Source: Spirogloea muscicola (taxonomy: Eukaryota; Streptophyta; Zygnematophyceae; Spirogloeales; Spirogloeaceae). Taken from it: a stretch of 64,000 bases of DNA. Below, piece by piece: positions 21,235-33,780 of the stretch. Positions within the stretch are counted from its first letter, which is position 1. Each line of letters opens with the position of its first letter. Both the position numbers and the translations under genes were made by a program. Location of the stretch: assembly GCA_009602725.1 (NCBI GenBank), contig WELB01000080.1, forward strand, positions 516,795-580,794. The letters are read 5' to 3'. The notes under the pieces were generated by a model. It was given only the letters and a program-made list of their open reading frames with translations. It did no database searches and was not told the origin of the DNA.

Positions 21235-22300
21235 CTCTGGAGACTTGTGCCACCTGCCAGCGCAGTAAGGCACGCTCTCATAAGCCTGCCGGTTTGCTCC
21301 AACCGTTGGAGATTCCTCGAAGGGATTGGTCTGATATAAGTGTGGATTACATCACCCAGTTGCCGATGACGCGGAATGGCCATGACGTCATTGTCGTGAT
21401 TGTGGATCGTCTGAGTAAAATGGCGCATTTTGTGCCTACGACCACAAAGGTGTCAGCCAAGGAGTTTGCTGGTATATTCGTGGACCGGGTATGAAAGCTG
21501 CACGGAGTCCCCGAGCGGATCGTGTCTGACCGCGACCCCCGCTTATGGGTCACTTCTGGAAAGAAGCGTGCACGCTGATTGGCACCCAGCAATCCATGTC
21601 CACGGCTTTCCATCCCCAGACGGATGGTCAGACAGAAAGAATGAATCGAGTGTTGGAAGACATGTTACGGCGTTTTGGAAACCAGAGCTAAGGTGACTGG
21701 GATGAGTATGTCGTTCCAGCAGAGTACGCCGTGAACAATGCCCTCCACGAGTCAACTAAAAATACACCCTTCTTTATTTATAACGGTCAGCATTCCCGAG
21801 CACCTGTACAGGTGGGGAGGCCGGAATGTGTGCCGGCCGCAGCAGATTTTCCTGGCAACCTCCTGAAAGCTCAGCGGAGGGCTAGGCGATGATGCTTGGA
21901 GATTGCCCAGCAACGGCAAAAGCAGTATGCTGATCGACGTCGTCGATATATATCCTTCGACGTAGGTGCTCAAATGCCACTAAGCACAAAGCATCTCTCC
22001 ATGCGGGCTGTCGGAACGCCTAAAGTGCTAACTAAGTGGGTTGGACGTTTTTGTGTAGTGCGCCTGGTCGGCAAAGTTGCGTATGAGCTGGATACCCCGG
22101 TACAATTGAAATTACAATTGAAATTACAGAGTATTTATGTGTCCCAGCTCGAACCAATCCATACGGATGGTCGTGTCCAACCGGCCCCACCTTCCCTTGT
22201 CGTCGAGGACAAGGAAGAGTCTGAGGTGGAGGAGATCTTATATCACCGCGACAGACTCCGTGGGCGACGTGAGTTCCAAGAGTATCTTATGAAGTGTTAA
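21235..22300 (+). mobile_element. Gypsy integrase and chromodomain fragment
   Basis: Blocks seen are CATCQR (zinc finger end), [47 protein letters not shown] and a chromodomain-like end VEEILYHRDRLRGRREF. It is close in sequence to 41536-42750 (minus). Broken, with several interruptions. Confidence 0.88.
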
Positions 22301-22499
22301 ATTTATATATCTGAACTCAATATGTGTGAATCCTCGGGCATCTTGTCCTTTGCCCGTCTGTTCTCCGTGAAGTATCTTGCAAAGAAGAAACTCCCTCCTT
22401 TGCGTCGTACTCTTAAAGGCACCCGTCGAAAGTAATCTATGGGTTCTCATACGTACTGTGTCCTTGTTCCCGAGGACGTGAACATCAAGTGGGGAGGAA

Positions 22500-23284
22500 T
22501 GTAATGTCCCCACCGTTACGTGACTTTTAACCTTGGGTTAAACACTAACGCGTAATTACGGCGCGCGGCCCCCGGTATCGATGGCGTGCGATACGTGGGC
22601 AATGCGCAACAGTGACGCACGGCGCGCCGCGGCTCGCCGGAGCTGCAGCCGCATGGCAGCCGGGCCGCCGGGCCGCCAACGGCAAGGCCGCCGCGCCGGC
22701 GGAGCGGCCGCCGTATGGCCGCCGGACTCGTAGTGACATGCTTGTGACGCGTGTGGCGCTGTGACGCGCCTGGCGGCGCCGCGCCGCGCAGGGCGGCGCC
22801 GCCGCCCTCACGATCGTATCCCCCTTGTCGGACCCGCCTTCTCGAAGGTGGGCCTTCAGGGCGAGCCTCCCAGAGACCCTGGGGAAGGGTGGCACATGAA
22901 GCACTCACTATAAGGGCTGAGACCAGCCTCAGGGCACCCGGTCCAAGTCAGCGAAGCCCACGCCAGAGAGAGGCGCGCAGCCCTGCTGCCGCCTGCCGCA
23001 GCTCGTCCACGCAGGCCTGCTGCGGCCTGCTGCTGCAGCCCGACTCCACAACCTGTCCCTGTGGATCTTCATCGGCTCTTCTGAAGGTACTGTGGCTGCT
23101 CCCTTTGAGGACAGTTGCTGGCCCGTACCAAGAGGTGAGTTGCCGCCTGTCGGTGGCGCCTCAGGGCAAGGTACGTGTGAAGGTGGTGCTTCTCTGTGCT
23201 GGTGTTTGTCTCTAAACTCCAGCGACCAAAATTAATAAGGACGTCCTAACCCCTAACTGTGTGTATAGGGATCACAATGTCACA
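22500..23284 (+). repeat. Gypsy LTR, family D (3' LTR)
   Basis: Starts TGTAATGTCCCCACCG directly after a polypurine run GTGGGGAGGAA and ends ACAATGTCACA. Its position after the integrase-chromodomain sequence marks it as a 3' LTR. Confidence 0.75.
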
Positions 23285-23619
23285 CACTCCAGAACATCAG
23301 CCCTGTGCAAGACCGTGTGTCGTCAACATGGGTGTGTCAGCTGTCATGTGGCTGACAGTCTTTGTGCTTTTGAGGTTGCCGTAGGAGCTTTGGTATAATG
23401 CTGGACTATGCTGAGAATCTCACCAGTGCCAGAGCAGCTTCTGTAAATTGGGCCGGAGGAAGATGCAGGACTGGCTCTGCTCATTTTGTGCAAGCGTACC
23501 TGCATGACTTCGCGCATACTGCAACCGCGTGATGAGGGTCAATTTATTTATCAGCCGGATGAGGTGTCTAGTCTCCAGGCATCTGTCATTACATTACTGC
23601 TGCATTGACATTCCAGCCA
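23285..23619. other. Spacer; right part recurs inverted at 50903-51006
   Basis: No gene recognised. The last 105 bp or so (23513-23619) are the reverse complement of 50903-51006, next to the other family-G LTR. Confidence 0.6.
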
Positions 23620-24211
23620 TGTAAAATCGTTACACCTGGAGACGGATATTTCACCAGGCTGACGACTGGGGAGCATGGATTCAACCTTTAGCTGAGAGCG
23701 GCGCAAGCTACAGTCGTGACGCGCCAGGCAGCAGGGTGCTGGTGCTGGAACTACGACGGCAGGCGGCAGCGCTGTAGACTACCTTGACGGCACCATCAGC
23801 GATCGCTGATATTGACGTAAATGATAGACGGCTAACGAAGTAGTAGGCCGTTAGTTGCTATCAATGGGGCATTCACGGGGAGCTGTCGATATGACGGTGA
23901 TGGTCGAAGGATGGGTAGATTCTCGTTGATAGACCGTTGATAGCCGTCGACCGATTGTGGACGAACCGTCAACAAGACACTGGCTTTTCCCACCCGGGCC
24001 CATATGGCCGGGCTCGCAGTCCGTTGGGCTATATACGGGGGTTCGAGATGGAAAAGGTAGTGAATTCCTCTCCCACCCTCGGACCCCTGCACCCTTGCCC
24101 CTGCAGTAATTGTTGCTCAATCTCACCATTTCAGCCCCATCGGAATGCCTTTCCCGCTTTCCTCGCTCCGCCGACAGCCCGGGCTCGGCGATCCATAGCA
24201 TGTGTTATACA
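23620..24211 (+). repeat. Solo LTR, family G copy 1
   Basis: A 592-bp segment homologous to 51007-51569. It contains a GGGCTATATA promoter-like box at about 24027. GCCA flanks both ends (23616-23619 and 24212-24215), a probable target-site duplication. Orientation is taken from the TATA box. Confidence 0.7.
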
Positions 24212-24794
24212 GCCACAAAACTAAGGGCGGGGGTAAGGCCAAGTAGGCGTTGGACGGCCGTGCAAAGGACCTAGTCCGACGGCAACCCAAACCTCGTAGA
24301 TTGGAAGAAGCATGTGCAAGGACGCCGGGCCAGGTGAGGACGCCGAACACAGCCTCAGCCCCTTCAGAAGAAAACGACTCTTCCAGACTCTTCCTTTGGA
24401 AGAACTCACTTCTTTTCTTAGAGCCCGAGGTGGGGCACGCACGAGGTACCCAGTAAGTACCTCGATTGGATGATTGTAGATAAGTGGTACGCCCGACGCC
24501 TGGAAACTGCTCTTTGATCACAGCCGTGCATGGCCTCGCACGTCCGCCTCTGAGAGGAGCTGCGACGCAGTACGCCACCTTGTCAAGCTCGGCCACATAA
24601 CGCTCTTGCGCCCGCAAGTCGGCGGTGTGCGATAATGTGCAATTGCTTTCCTGGCAGGGCCGTGCGCTCTCTAACAGCGCTTGTTGGGCCGAGCAAAGTG
24701 CCACTTGAAACGGCAGCGAGCTGGACTTACTCAAATCGTCAGCATATGCCGCCCGTGGAGGAGGAAGCCTTGCGATACCCAAGCAGCGACTTGC
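24212..24794 (-). other. Unassigned region with a 219-codon open frame
   Basis: A minus-strand frame of 219 codons (24123-24782) crosses most of this region and enters LTR G1. It includes LRAQERYVAELDKVAY and no known domain that I can name. As it partly overlaps an LTR, it may be chance or the remains of a gag. Confidence 0.35.
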
Positions 24795-25572
24795 TGTAGC
24801 GTACGGTCCCTAACAGGCAGTATGAAGCAAAATGCGTCCTTTTTGGGATTGAGGGCTTGGGGATTCAGGGGCAACCACCCGCCACGAGGAAGCACTTCGA
24901 TACAGCGGAAGAGTTGCCCCTGCTGCCGCCAGGCAGCAGCTCCACCTCCTAGGCACGCGCTGCAGACTTGCCCTAGCGGGACGCCGCCAAGATCTCCACA
25001 GCAGAGCCGGCAACGAGCCGCGCGCGGCAGCGGTCTTCAGCAGCAGGCAGCAGCAGGGCTCTCTCAGAGCTTCACTGAGTCCACAGCCTCCGGTCAGGTC
25101 TCTCCCTACTCCTTACTCCCTACTCCCTACTATGGTTGTTCTCCGTGCCACCCCTCCTCCACGGTCCATGGGGGTCGGCCCAAGGCTGGCCGCGCGAGGA
25201 GCGTGCTGACAAGGGAACCATGAGCTGTCTCCAGCAGGCGCCATGGCGCCGAGCATGGCCGCGGCAGAGCATGCCGCCAGGCATGGCCGAGGCCGGGCAT
25301 GCTCGAGCATGGCCGCAGCCGAACATGCCGTCGGGGGCGTCTGGGCCCACGCATGCCGTCGAGCATGTCTAGGCCGAGCATAAAGGAAGCATTCGAGGCC
25401 ACCCGGTCGAGCCTGGACAGAACGACAACAGCACGAGTGCAAGGGCGATATGTACCGTCCGGCACGGGCGAAACGACCTGGGTAGATACCGGGAAACTTG
25501 CCCACAACTATTCGCATATCATGTAAGCGTTAAAGACACTGTTTTGGCACTCACAAATCTGAAAACGTGACA
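24795..25572 (-). repeat. Gypsy LTR, family B copy 2 (3' LTR of gypsy-I)
   Basis: The reverse complement is homologous to 28331-29071. It begins TGTCACG in element orientation right after a purine run GGTAGGGAGGTG, the polypurine tract of the minus-strand element to its right. Confidence 0.8.
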
Positions 25573-28026
25573 CACCTCCCTACCAAAGTGTTCACGTCCT
25601 CGGACACAGGATAACATAAACTGGTGCAAGAGGAACCAAGCTAGATGGGAACAGACCCCTTAGCGAGGTACGCGTGGAGAGCGGACTGGCAACTGGCAAG
25701 GTTGAGCGCAGGTCCCCACGTATTGAGGTGAGGCCCATAGCCGAGCCACTTCATAAGATATTCACAGGACTTACGGCCACGGAATCTGTCCCGGTGAAAG
25801 AGTCCTCCACCGGATATTCCGAACTGATCCTCAACCAGAAAGGGAGGTGGGGGCGTTTGGACACAGACATCCAAATACAAGGGTCGAAGCTGGGACACGT
25901 GAAAGACTGCATAAGTCTGCCATTGTACCAGTGTATCCAGCTTATATGCCACCTTACCAACAAGGCGCAACACAGGATATGGTCCAACCCATTTGGGTAA
26001 CAGCTTGTGAGTACCCACTGCCCGCAAGGGAAGGTGCTTTCTAAATTGTAGCAAGTGAGCACCCACGTCGAAAGACACATAACTTCGACGTTGGTCAGCA
26101 TATGCCTCTTGCCGCTGCTGGACAACGGCCAGAAAATGCCGATATTAATTGAGGAGGAAGGGTGGTGCCTGGTGGACTCATGCCAGGCATTGTAACGGCA
26201 GACTCTGCCGGAGCGAGGTACCTCAACCCAGTCACTCTGACTAGGGTTCACAAGATGCCGTAGCATGTCCTCCTAGACCCCAGTCATCCTGTCAATTTGA
26301 CCGTCACCTTGGGACTAAAAAGCTGTGGACATGACTTGCTTGGTACGACAAGCCTGCAAACTTCTTTCCAAAAGTGTCCCGTAAATCGGGGTAAACGGTC
26401 ATAGACAATCCGCTCGGTAATTCCGTGCAGTTTAATACTCGGTCCACAAAACACTAGCGAATGCCTTTACAGACCGGAGCGAGGTACCTCTGAGGAATCG
26501 TCAAAGGCTCGAGTAAGCCGGAAAGCTTCATAGAGCTGGCCTTACTACGCTGGCACGTAGCACAATCCGCACAAAGGAGTGTACTTGGGCCGAAAAACCC
26601 GGCCACCAAAGCATACGGCTCACTGCCTGCCTGGTTTTCCCAACACTCAGAATGACCACTGTTGGCTGTTGCATGCAATACCTGCATGATGCTAGTGCTC
26701 AAGGCATTGCAGTCTGGTACTACAATGGCGTTACCTTGCCTATAGAAGCCATTGTCATCTTTGACAATGCGTACATGGGATGCATAAGCAAAGCAGGGGT
26801 CTGTGCCATACCCGTCATGTATACGCATGTACAGCTCAGAGAGGTCGGAGGTGGGTTGCTGAGGGGCACCACGAGTAGGACGCACGTCTGCATGAACTCC
26901 TGAACTGCACAAGGCAGCCACCTGAGCGGCCCCTGCAACAACGATTCTATCTTCCAGGGCGGTACAGCCACTGGAAACGGAATGATGCCATACTCTTCGC
27001 CCAACGAGCTTGACGCCGGGTCAGATGCTGTCGTAAGTGACAATATAGGTCAGCGAATGATGATCCGTGACGACCGTAGATACAAGTCCTCAAGATAGCA
27101 GCGCCACAAATGTAGGTTGTGCACAACAGCCAAGAGCTTTCTATCTCTGTAGCATAATTGCGCTCTTCGGGACGAAGCAGGCAACTTCCAAACGCTATGG
27201 GATGAGCCTCTTGCAATAGAACGGCAACAATGCCGGTCAACGAGGCGTCACACAGCAGCTTATACGGTACTCGAAGTAAGGCCAAGACGGGCGGAGACGT
27301 GAGAGCCCCTCGAATAGCCTCGAATGCCACTTGGCATTAGGATGTCCACTCCCAGGGAGCATCTTCACGAGTGAGCATCGTAAGAGCCGTATTCCCGTAC
27401 CCCTGCAGGAATTTGCCGCAAAATTGTGCGAAGCCCAAAAAGGAGCGCAATTGCCGCACCTTCCATGACACGGGTCAGTTTTTCACGACGGAATGCTGTA
27501 TTAGGTTAACGCAATCCCCACTTATGCCTACTACAGGGCTTAAGTATGGCAGCTTTGACTTGTAGATCACTCACTGGTACACCACTTGTAACGCGCACAA
27601 TTGTTTGGCGTACGTCTGATTTCCAAGGAGCAACTGCAGCACTCATTGCAGGTGCACCACGTGATCTTTAGGTGCGTTACTGAACACCAGAACATCGTCC
27701 AGGTACACTAGCACCAAGTGATACAAGAGGGCATAAAAGTCGTCATTCCTCACAGCCTGACAATAGCAGGTGCATTAGTCAAACCAAAAGCAAGCACCTT
27801 GAACTGGAGATGGCCAACTGGTGTATGAAAAGTTGGGGAGATCATCAGGAGTGATACGTATCTGATTATGACAATTTTGCAAGTCAAGGGAGCTGAAACA
27901 CAGTGATATCCAGCAAGACGATCAAAGAGATCTTCAAAGCAAGGCAAAGGGTAACGATTCTTTACGGTAAGGAACGCCCCGGTCAGGAGGCATCCCAAAG
28001 AGTATCAGACACCGGAAGACCGGAAG

Positions 28027-29348
28027 TGTAACGATCCAGCCGTTTGGTCAAGCCAAACGGTGCTGCTAGCGTTACATGGCCGCTTGCCATTTCACGGCAA
28101 GTGGGCCGCCAGGTGGCGGGCTGACTGGGCGGGCCAAGTGGCCCGCCCGGGTGCAGGCCCTGCCCGTCCTAAAATACCCCACGCCAGGATCCACCCGTTC
28201 AAGGCTGGATCGTTAGGCCTGCCGCAGGGGCAGGCCTCGGGGCGACCCGCTCACACCCCTGGAGTGGGGGGTGGCACGGAGGAAGCACCACGAGCCTTGA
28301 CTGAGACCCGACATCAGTTCGGATTGGTGATGTAATGTTCCCGGGTTTGTGAGCGCCTAACAGTCTTCATTTCGCTTACATGATGTTCTTTTGGCCGTTC
28401 GTGCCGATGGTACGAACCGCCCGGCACTCGTGCCATTGTCGTTCCGTCCAGGCTCGTCCGGGTGGCCTCGCATGCTCCGTCATGCTCGGCCTAGACATGC
28501 TCGGCGGCATGCGTGGGCCCGCACGCCCATGGCGGCATGTTCGGCTGCGGCCATGCTCGGCCATGCCCGGCCGCGGCCATGCCTGGCGGCATGCCAGGCA
28601 TGCTGTCCCGCGGCCATGCTCGACGCGATGGCGCCTGCTGGAGACAGCTCATGCTCATTCCCTCGTCAGACACGCTCCTCGCGGGCGAGCCTTGGGGCGA
28701 CCCCCACACACCCTGGAGGGAGGGGTGGCACGGTAAGTACTTACAGTTGCACGGAGCAGAGTGAGACCCGACCGGAGGCCGGGGAATCAGCTCTGAGAGG
28801 CGCAGCCTAGTGGCTACTTGCTGCTCAGCGGCTGCCGCGCGCGGCTCGTTGCCGGCTCTGCTGTGGAGACCTTGACGGCGTTCCGTGGGGGGTAAGTCTG
28901 CAGCGGGTGCCCAAGGATGGAGCTGCTGCTTAGCGGCAGCACCACAGGGCAAGTCTTCCGCTGTGCCGGAGTGCTTCCTCGTGGCGGGTGGTTGTCCCTA
29001 AATCCCCAAGCACTCGACCATAACAACGACGCATTCGGCTCTAAAGTACCTGTTAGGGACCGAACACTACAGGTGAAGCCTGAGGGCAGCCTTGCTGCTG
29101 CCTGCCACCGCAGCCGCCGCGGCAGCCTACTGCGAGGCTTGCTGCGAGGAGCCCGTGGCTGCGCCCCTTGAGGGATACCCGCCGGCTTGCGCCCAGGAGG
29201 TGGAGTCGTCGCCGGACGGCGGCGCTACAGGGCCTGTAATCTGCTACACCTATGCGCTAGCTTTGCCGTGTTGTGGGTTGGTCCCTAAACCCCGAACAAT
29301 AGCAGGACAACTCACCCTGACTGCTTGCATAGGGCGAGGTTCTCTACA
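28027..29348 (+). repeat. Solo LTR, family C copy 1, holding a nested LTR
   Basis: Starts TGTAACGATCCAGCC and ends GTTCTCTACA. GGAAG flanks both ends (28022-28026 and 29349-29353). Without the 741-bp family-B insert and its duplication it is about 576 bp, like copy 2 at 29459-30038. Confidence 0.9.
28331..29071 (+). repeat. Solo LTR, family B copy 3, nested in LTR C1
   Basis: 741 bp, from TGTAATGTTCCCGGG to CCGAACACTACA, with GGTGA on both sides (28326-28330 and 29072-29076). It lies wholly inside another solo LTR. Confidence 0.92.
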
Positions 29349-29458
29349 GGAAGAGTATCAGAAACACATCCAAGTACTTTGCCAGCAAGTGGTCAAAACA
29401 GTACCATGTGAGGTCTCAGCACTCACATCAAAGTCAGAAGGAGACTCAAGACTCATTG

Positions 29459-30038
29459 TGTAACGATCCAGCCGTTTGGCTAAGCCACACGGAGCTGATA
29501 GCGTTACATGACCGCTTGCCGTTTGACGGCAAATGGCCCGCCAGGTGGCGGGCTTGCTGTCCGGGCAAGTGGCCCGCCCGGGTGCGGGCCCGCCCGTCCT
29601 GAAATACCCCTCGCTAGGATCCGCCCGTTCAAGGGAGGATCTTTGGCCCGCCACAAAGCAGGCTATGGGGCGACCCGCTTGCAGCCCTGGAGGGGGGTGG
29701 CACGAGGGAAGCACTACGAGCCTTAAGCTGAGACCCGACAGCAGTTTGAACCTGTGAAAGCTCGAGAGCAGCTTGCTGCTGCCTGCCGCCGCAACCGCCG
29801 CCGCACTCTGCTGCGGGGCTTGCTGCGGGGAGTCCGTGGCTGCGCCCCTTGGGGGACAGCTGCTGGCTTGCGCCCAGGAGGTGGAGTCGTCATCGGACGG
29901 CGGCGCCACAGGGCCTGTCTCCGCTGTGCCTATGCACTGTGCTTCACTCGTGTGATGGGTTCGCTCCTAAACCTCTACAGCCGAACGTAACAAGGACGAC
30001 TCACCCTAATTGCGTGTGTAGGGGCGAGGTTCCTTACA
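29459..30038 (+). repeat. Solo LTR, family C copy 2
   Basis: 580 bp, homologous to 28027-29348 without its insert. Flanks CATTG (29454-29458) and CATCG (30039-30043) are a target-site duplication with one mismatch. Confidence 0.85.
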
Positions 30039-30957
30039 CATCGTCACCACAGCAAGATACACTGCTGGCGCTGGCACCTTGCAAAACAGCCTTGTCAGCT
30101 GCACAGCTGTCACACGATAGAGGAGTCTTCAGGTGTTGGCGGTAGACTTGCAACATCATTGCGTACAAATCGGCGTGACCCACGGTACACAGTGGACGTA
30201 AGCCGATCAAAGTCCAGAGGACTCAGCACAAAGCCAATCATCCGCCAGGGTCACATCAAACACCACAGCCAACTCGACTGCACAGCAAGACACCCGAGTC
30301 CTGTAATTTGAATGTGACTTGGAGATGAGCAGATGCCCAGTGAAGAAGCTTGCTGGCCAGTTACCATCATCGCTTGCAAAGCTTCAACAGGTTGATGACC
30401 AAGCCATTGTTACACAAAGTCTTCATCCACACTGGAGACTGTCGCTCCTGACGTGCGATATACCGTTGGTGGCTCATTTGCGTCGGTGCTGACAAGGATG
30501 CGGAAGTGTCTGCTCACGTCGCTATCCGAGAGTATGTTATTCCTCAATTTGGTGTGAGGATGGGGTCGCGAGCGCGGCATCACCAACCCGCCTCGGTCAA
30601 GAAGATACGCCAGATCTGGCGCGGTGCTGGCGCACCATCCGATGCGCAGCCCTTGCCTCCTCCATCAACGGCGTGCAAAGCAGTGCCCATCTTGCCACCG
30701 AGACCACACAAAGCCCCTCAATCATAGGCCGAGAAAGCTCATGAAAGCACGTCGAAGGCGTGATATGCCTCGATGAGCCGTGAGGAACCGGCTGAGCAGT
30801 GGTGGTGAAATGGTAGGTAGTGGTGCATGCGAGTCTCAGACTACAGTGACCATAAGACCTGGGGTACCAGATGGGCCAAATCGCCCACCCCAACAAATGA
30901 TGTGATACTTTATCTGACCAAGCATAAGGGATGTGGAGGGCCCGGGCCGAGTAGTTC

Positions 30958-31912
30958 TGTAAAGTTTCTTGCGTTTGAGAGTGCTAACGGTGCGCGATAA
31001 CCTTACAAGAGCGTAGTGTATCTACCGTTTGGAGTCCCAAACGGTGCGGGTAACTTGGCTGCACTCCGTGTAGCTAAGTACGATTCGGATTCCCGGGCTC
31101 CGTACCCCGTCCGCACGCCTCGGGCCCTACGAGCTGGCCGGGTGGGTCAGCTCTCCCTCAGGCCAGCCCCTTGCGGGCTGGCCGGGTGGGCCAGCTCTCC
31201 TCGGCAGTACCCTGCGGGCTGGCCGGATTGGCCGGCTCTCTTGGCCTCATGGCCGCATGGCCTCGGTCCTGTGTCCTCATGGCCTCAGTCCCTTGGCCCC
31301 GTGAGCCAGGCTATTGGCCTGGCGCGCCACCTCCTTGGCGCTAGTCACTGTGTAGCGCGCCAGTCCCACGGACGCGCGCGCCGGCCTCTTGGCGCTAGTC
31401 CCTTGGACTCGTGCTGCAGGCCTCTGGCCCTGTGTGCCAGCCTCTCGTTTTCATCGTGTCCCTTTGTCAGGCCCGCCCCTCCGAGGGAGGGCTCTGGGGG
31501 CGACCCTCGTCACACCCTCAGGGGAGGGGTGGCAGGAGAACCGCTATAAGTAGTAGGCCTTGGCCAGACTCCGTAGTCCGACCAACGCCCGAGAGAGACA
31601 CAGGCCCTACTGCGGTCTAGCCAGCCCCGCTGCTGCCTGCTGCTGCCGCCGCCGCCACAGCTCTGCTGCTTCCGCCTGCTGCCAGCCCGTCGCCGCAGCT
31701 CATCGCTGCGGGCCCTGCCGGCTCTCCGTAAGTCTATTGGTAGAGCCACCGCCATAGGGCGGTGCCTCAGGGAAAGACTTCCGCTGCGCTCTGTGCGTGT
31801 ATCTGCGTTGGCGTCCTCCTGTATGAGGGTTGTCTCCAAAACACCCTATGCTCGAATCCAAACCAGGACACACCCTGACTCTAACTGTGTGATTAGATGA
31901 AGAGATGTCACA
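30958..31912 (+). repeat. LTR, family A copy 2, probably solo
   Basis: 955 bp, from TGTAAAGTTTC to GAGATGTCACA. It is longer than copies 1 and 3 because of extra sequence near its start (GTATCTACCGTTTGG), shared with 48986-49884. Flanks AGTTC and AGCTT do not match exactly. No internal element sequence follows. Confidence 0.78.
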
Positions 31913-32507
31913 AGCTTTTGAACTACCGGCCAAGGCTTGACCAGCTTTCTGATGCAACGCATGAGCCTGAACTCGCTGCAGACAAGCTGACACTCGACGT
32001 CGCAAATTTGACAGATAGGCTGCCGGCAAACCCATCTGGGCTAGAAGCATATCCTCGCGTCGTGCATATATGTGGATGTTCCACACTGACTGCTATCAAC
32101 AGCAGACGTATCTGAGCTGCTGCTGGTCTGCAAATAAATGAGGCTGCCTGCAGGCGTGGCGTGACCCGTCACTCCGAATAGGACGTCACTTTTGTGCTCG
32201 GGTGGTTGTGCTGAAGTCCGGCTTCTTCTACCTGGTGTCGAGAAGTTGCCGTGCAAGGATACCAAATGATGCTCGCCAACACAACTTAAAAGTAGAATTT
32301 ATTTGGTGCATACTGTGATGCTATTAGAATGGCTAATTGCCATTGCACCGGCCAATATCTTCTAAGAGCCTGGTGCCTCCACATCCTTGGTCTTTATTCA
32401 CTCGGTGTGCCAACAGCAATTGTCCTTCACAGGATCACAAAAGTTGGGACCATGGCCAATCTACCAGTACCAGATGTAACACAATTGCCCTTAAAAGAAA
32501 CGGCTTG
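31913..32507. other. Spacer with a copy of the conserved peptide segment
   Basis: The minus strand at 31918-32030 encodes LRRRVSACLQRVQAHALH then QKAGQALAG, matching 8343-8460 (minus). The rest shows nothing recognisable. GCTTG at 32503-32507 is the left duplication of the next LTR. Confidence 0.6.
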
Positions 32508-33154
32508 TGTAATGTTCCCGCCGTTTAGGGCGTGCCAACGTTGCGGGAAACCTCAGTGTCGTCTCGTCACCGTTGGGGCGTGTCAACTGTGCCGGTCGAT
32601 TCGCTGCACCCTGAGTGGCTATGCCCGATGTCGGGCTCGCTCTTGGGCGAGCCCCGCCGAGGGTGGGCCCTTGGGGCTCTCCGCGTCACACACGCTATTT
32701 CGTGTCCCCATTGTTGGGCCCGTCCTTCCGTAGGTGGGCCCTGGGACGACCCTCGTCACACCCTCGGAGGAGGGGTGGCAGGTGGAACGCTATCTGTAGC
32801 CGGCCGAGGCCAGATTGCGGGGTCGGACCAACGCCCGAGAGAGAGACAGCCCGCTGCTGCCTAGCCAGCCCCGCTGCTGCCTGCTGCTGCCGCCGCCTCC
32901 ACAGCTTTGCTGCTGCCGCCTGCTGCCAGCCCGTGGCCGCAGCTCATCGCTGCGGGCCCTGCCGGCTCTCCGTAAGTCTATTGGTAGAGTCACCGCCCTA
33001 GGGCGGTGCCTCAGGGTAAGACTTCCGCTGCGCTCTGTGCGCGTTTGTGCGTTGGCGTTCTCCTGTATGAGGGTTGTCTCCAAAACACCCTATGCTCGAA
33101 TCCAAACCAGGACACCCTGACTCTAACTGTGTGATTAGATGCAGAGATGTCACA
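32508..33154 (+). repeat. Solo LTR, family A copy 3, exact target-site duplication
   Basis: 647 bp, from TGTAATGTTCCCGCC to GATGTCACA, with GCTTG on both sides (32503-32507 and 33155-33159). The exact 5-bp repeat fixes the family A termini used for the other copies. Confidence 0.93.
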
Positions 33155-33780
33155 GCTTGGGGTGGATTGCCTGTTGTACTCGGTTATAGTTGAATCGAAG
33201 GCTAACGCCCTACACAGTGAAGCACTTGCGCACAGCTCAGTGAAAGACTCGCCCTGTAGGACCTCCGTCAGGCGCAAGATCACCTCGTGAGCACCAGCCA
33301 GCAACCGTGCCTAAAAGGGAGCAGCCACGGACTTTCTGCAGCGAGCCAGCAGCGGACCGCGGCAGCAGGCAGCAGCGGGCTGCCCTTCTCTCAGGCTTCA
33401 CCGGACTAAGAGCGAAGGTCGAGATTAGGCCCAAGACTTGTTGTGCTTTCCGTGCCATCATCCCTCCAGGGTGCATGGTAACGGACGCCAGTGGGCGGGC
33501 CCATCGGCCTCCCTTGGGCGGACTGGCCTGGCCTCGTATTTGCAGCATGAGGTGAGGCTCAGTGGACCAGCCCGAGCCGGCAGGCCTAAGCGAGCCCAGA
33601 GGGGGTGGGCCGACTCTCATACTGACCAGGCAATGACGGAATGCCGCCGACGCAAGATGCCTCAGCAGACCTCGAGCGTGTGAACGCCGCGTGCGAGAGG
33701 GTTGCACACCCACCGACCCGCCGCTGGCAGATTTACGATCACACCCTGGCAAATCTTTCAAATTCAGAAAGAGAATCAAA
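33155..33780 (-). repeat. Truncated gypsy LTR-like sequence
   Basis: In minus orientation it resembles the middle of the other gypsy LTRs here (CTGCAGCGAGCC, GGCAGCAGGCAGCAGCGGGC, CATCCCTCCAGGGTGCATGG). Its ends are unclear. Confidence 0.5.

Larger units (their letters stand above)
15519..22499 (+). mobile_element. Decayed plus-strand Ty3/gypsy sequence, nested
   Basis: A leader module (about 15519-16080), gag-like sequence (about 16140-16670), RT-like sequence (about 17700-17900), RNase H and integrase zinc-finger sequence (about 19040-19970) and integrase core to chromodomain (21235-22300) occur in the right order. Many breaks are present. LTR B1 (17974-18719) and solo LTR E1 (20029-20748) sit inside. 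It may combine more than one element. 20754-21235 is unassigned apart from a conserved peptide at about 20980-21075. Confidence 0.7.
24795..30957 (-). mobile_element. Decayed minus-strand Ty3/gypsy (gypsy-I), interrupted by solo LTRs
   Basis: From right to left: protease- and gag-like sequence (about 30050-30900), RT-like sequence (about 27750-28000), RNase H (about 26950-27330), integrase (about 26280-26920) and a chromodomain region (25641-26080, YLMKWLGYGPHLNTWGP), then the 3' LTR. Two solo LTRs (28027-29348 and 29459-30038) split it. No 5' LTR was identified. Broken many times and old. Confidence 0.78.

Noticed and set aside
22545-22908. Minus-strand frames in 22.5-22.9 kb
   Set aside because: They lie inside the start of LTR D and show only GC-rich composition.
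28027-30038. Two same-strand family-C LTRs 110 bp apart, like a miniature LTR element (TRIM)
   Set aside because: Each LTR has its own flanking duplication (GGAAG and CATTG/CATCG), so they are independent solo LTRs. The 110 bp between them continue gypsy-I.
31911-31929. GAACTAC after LTR A2 as the inverse of GTAGTTC before it, suggesting an inverted target repeat
   Set aside because: Retroelement insertions make direct, not inverted, duplications; a seven-base match at this distance can be chance.
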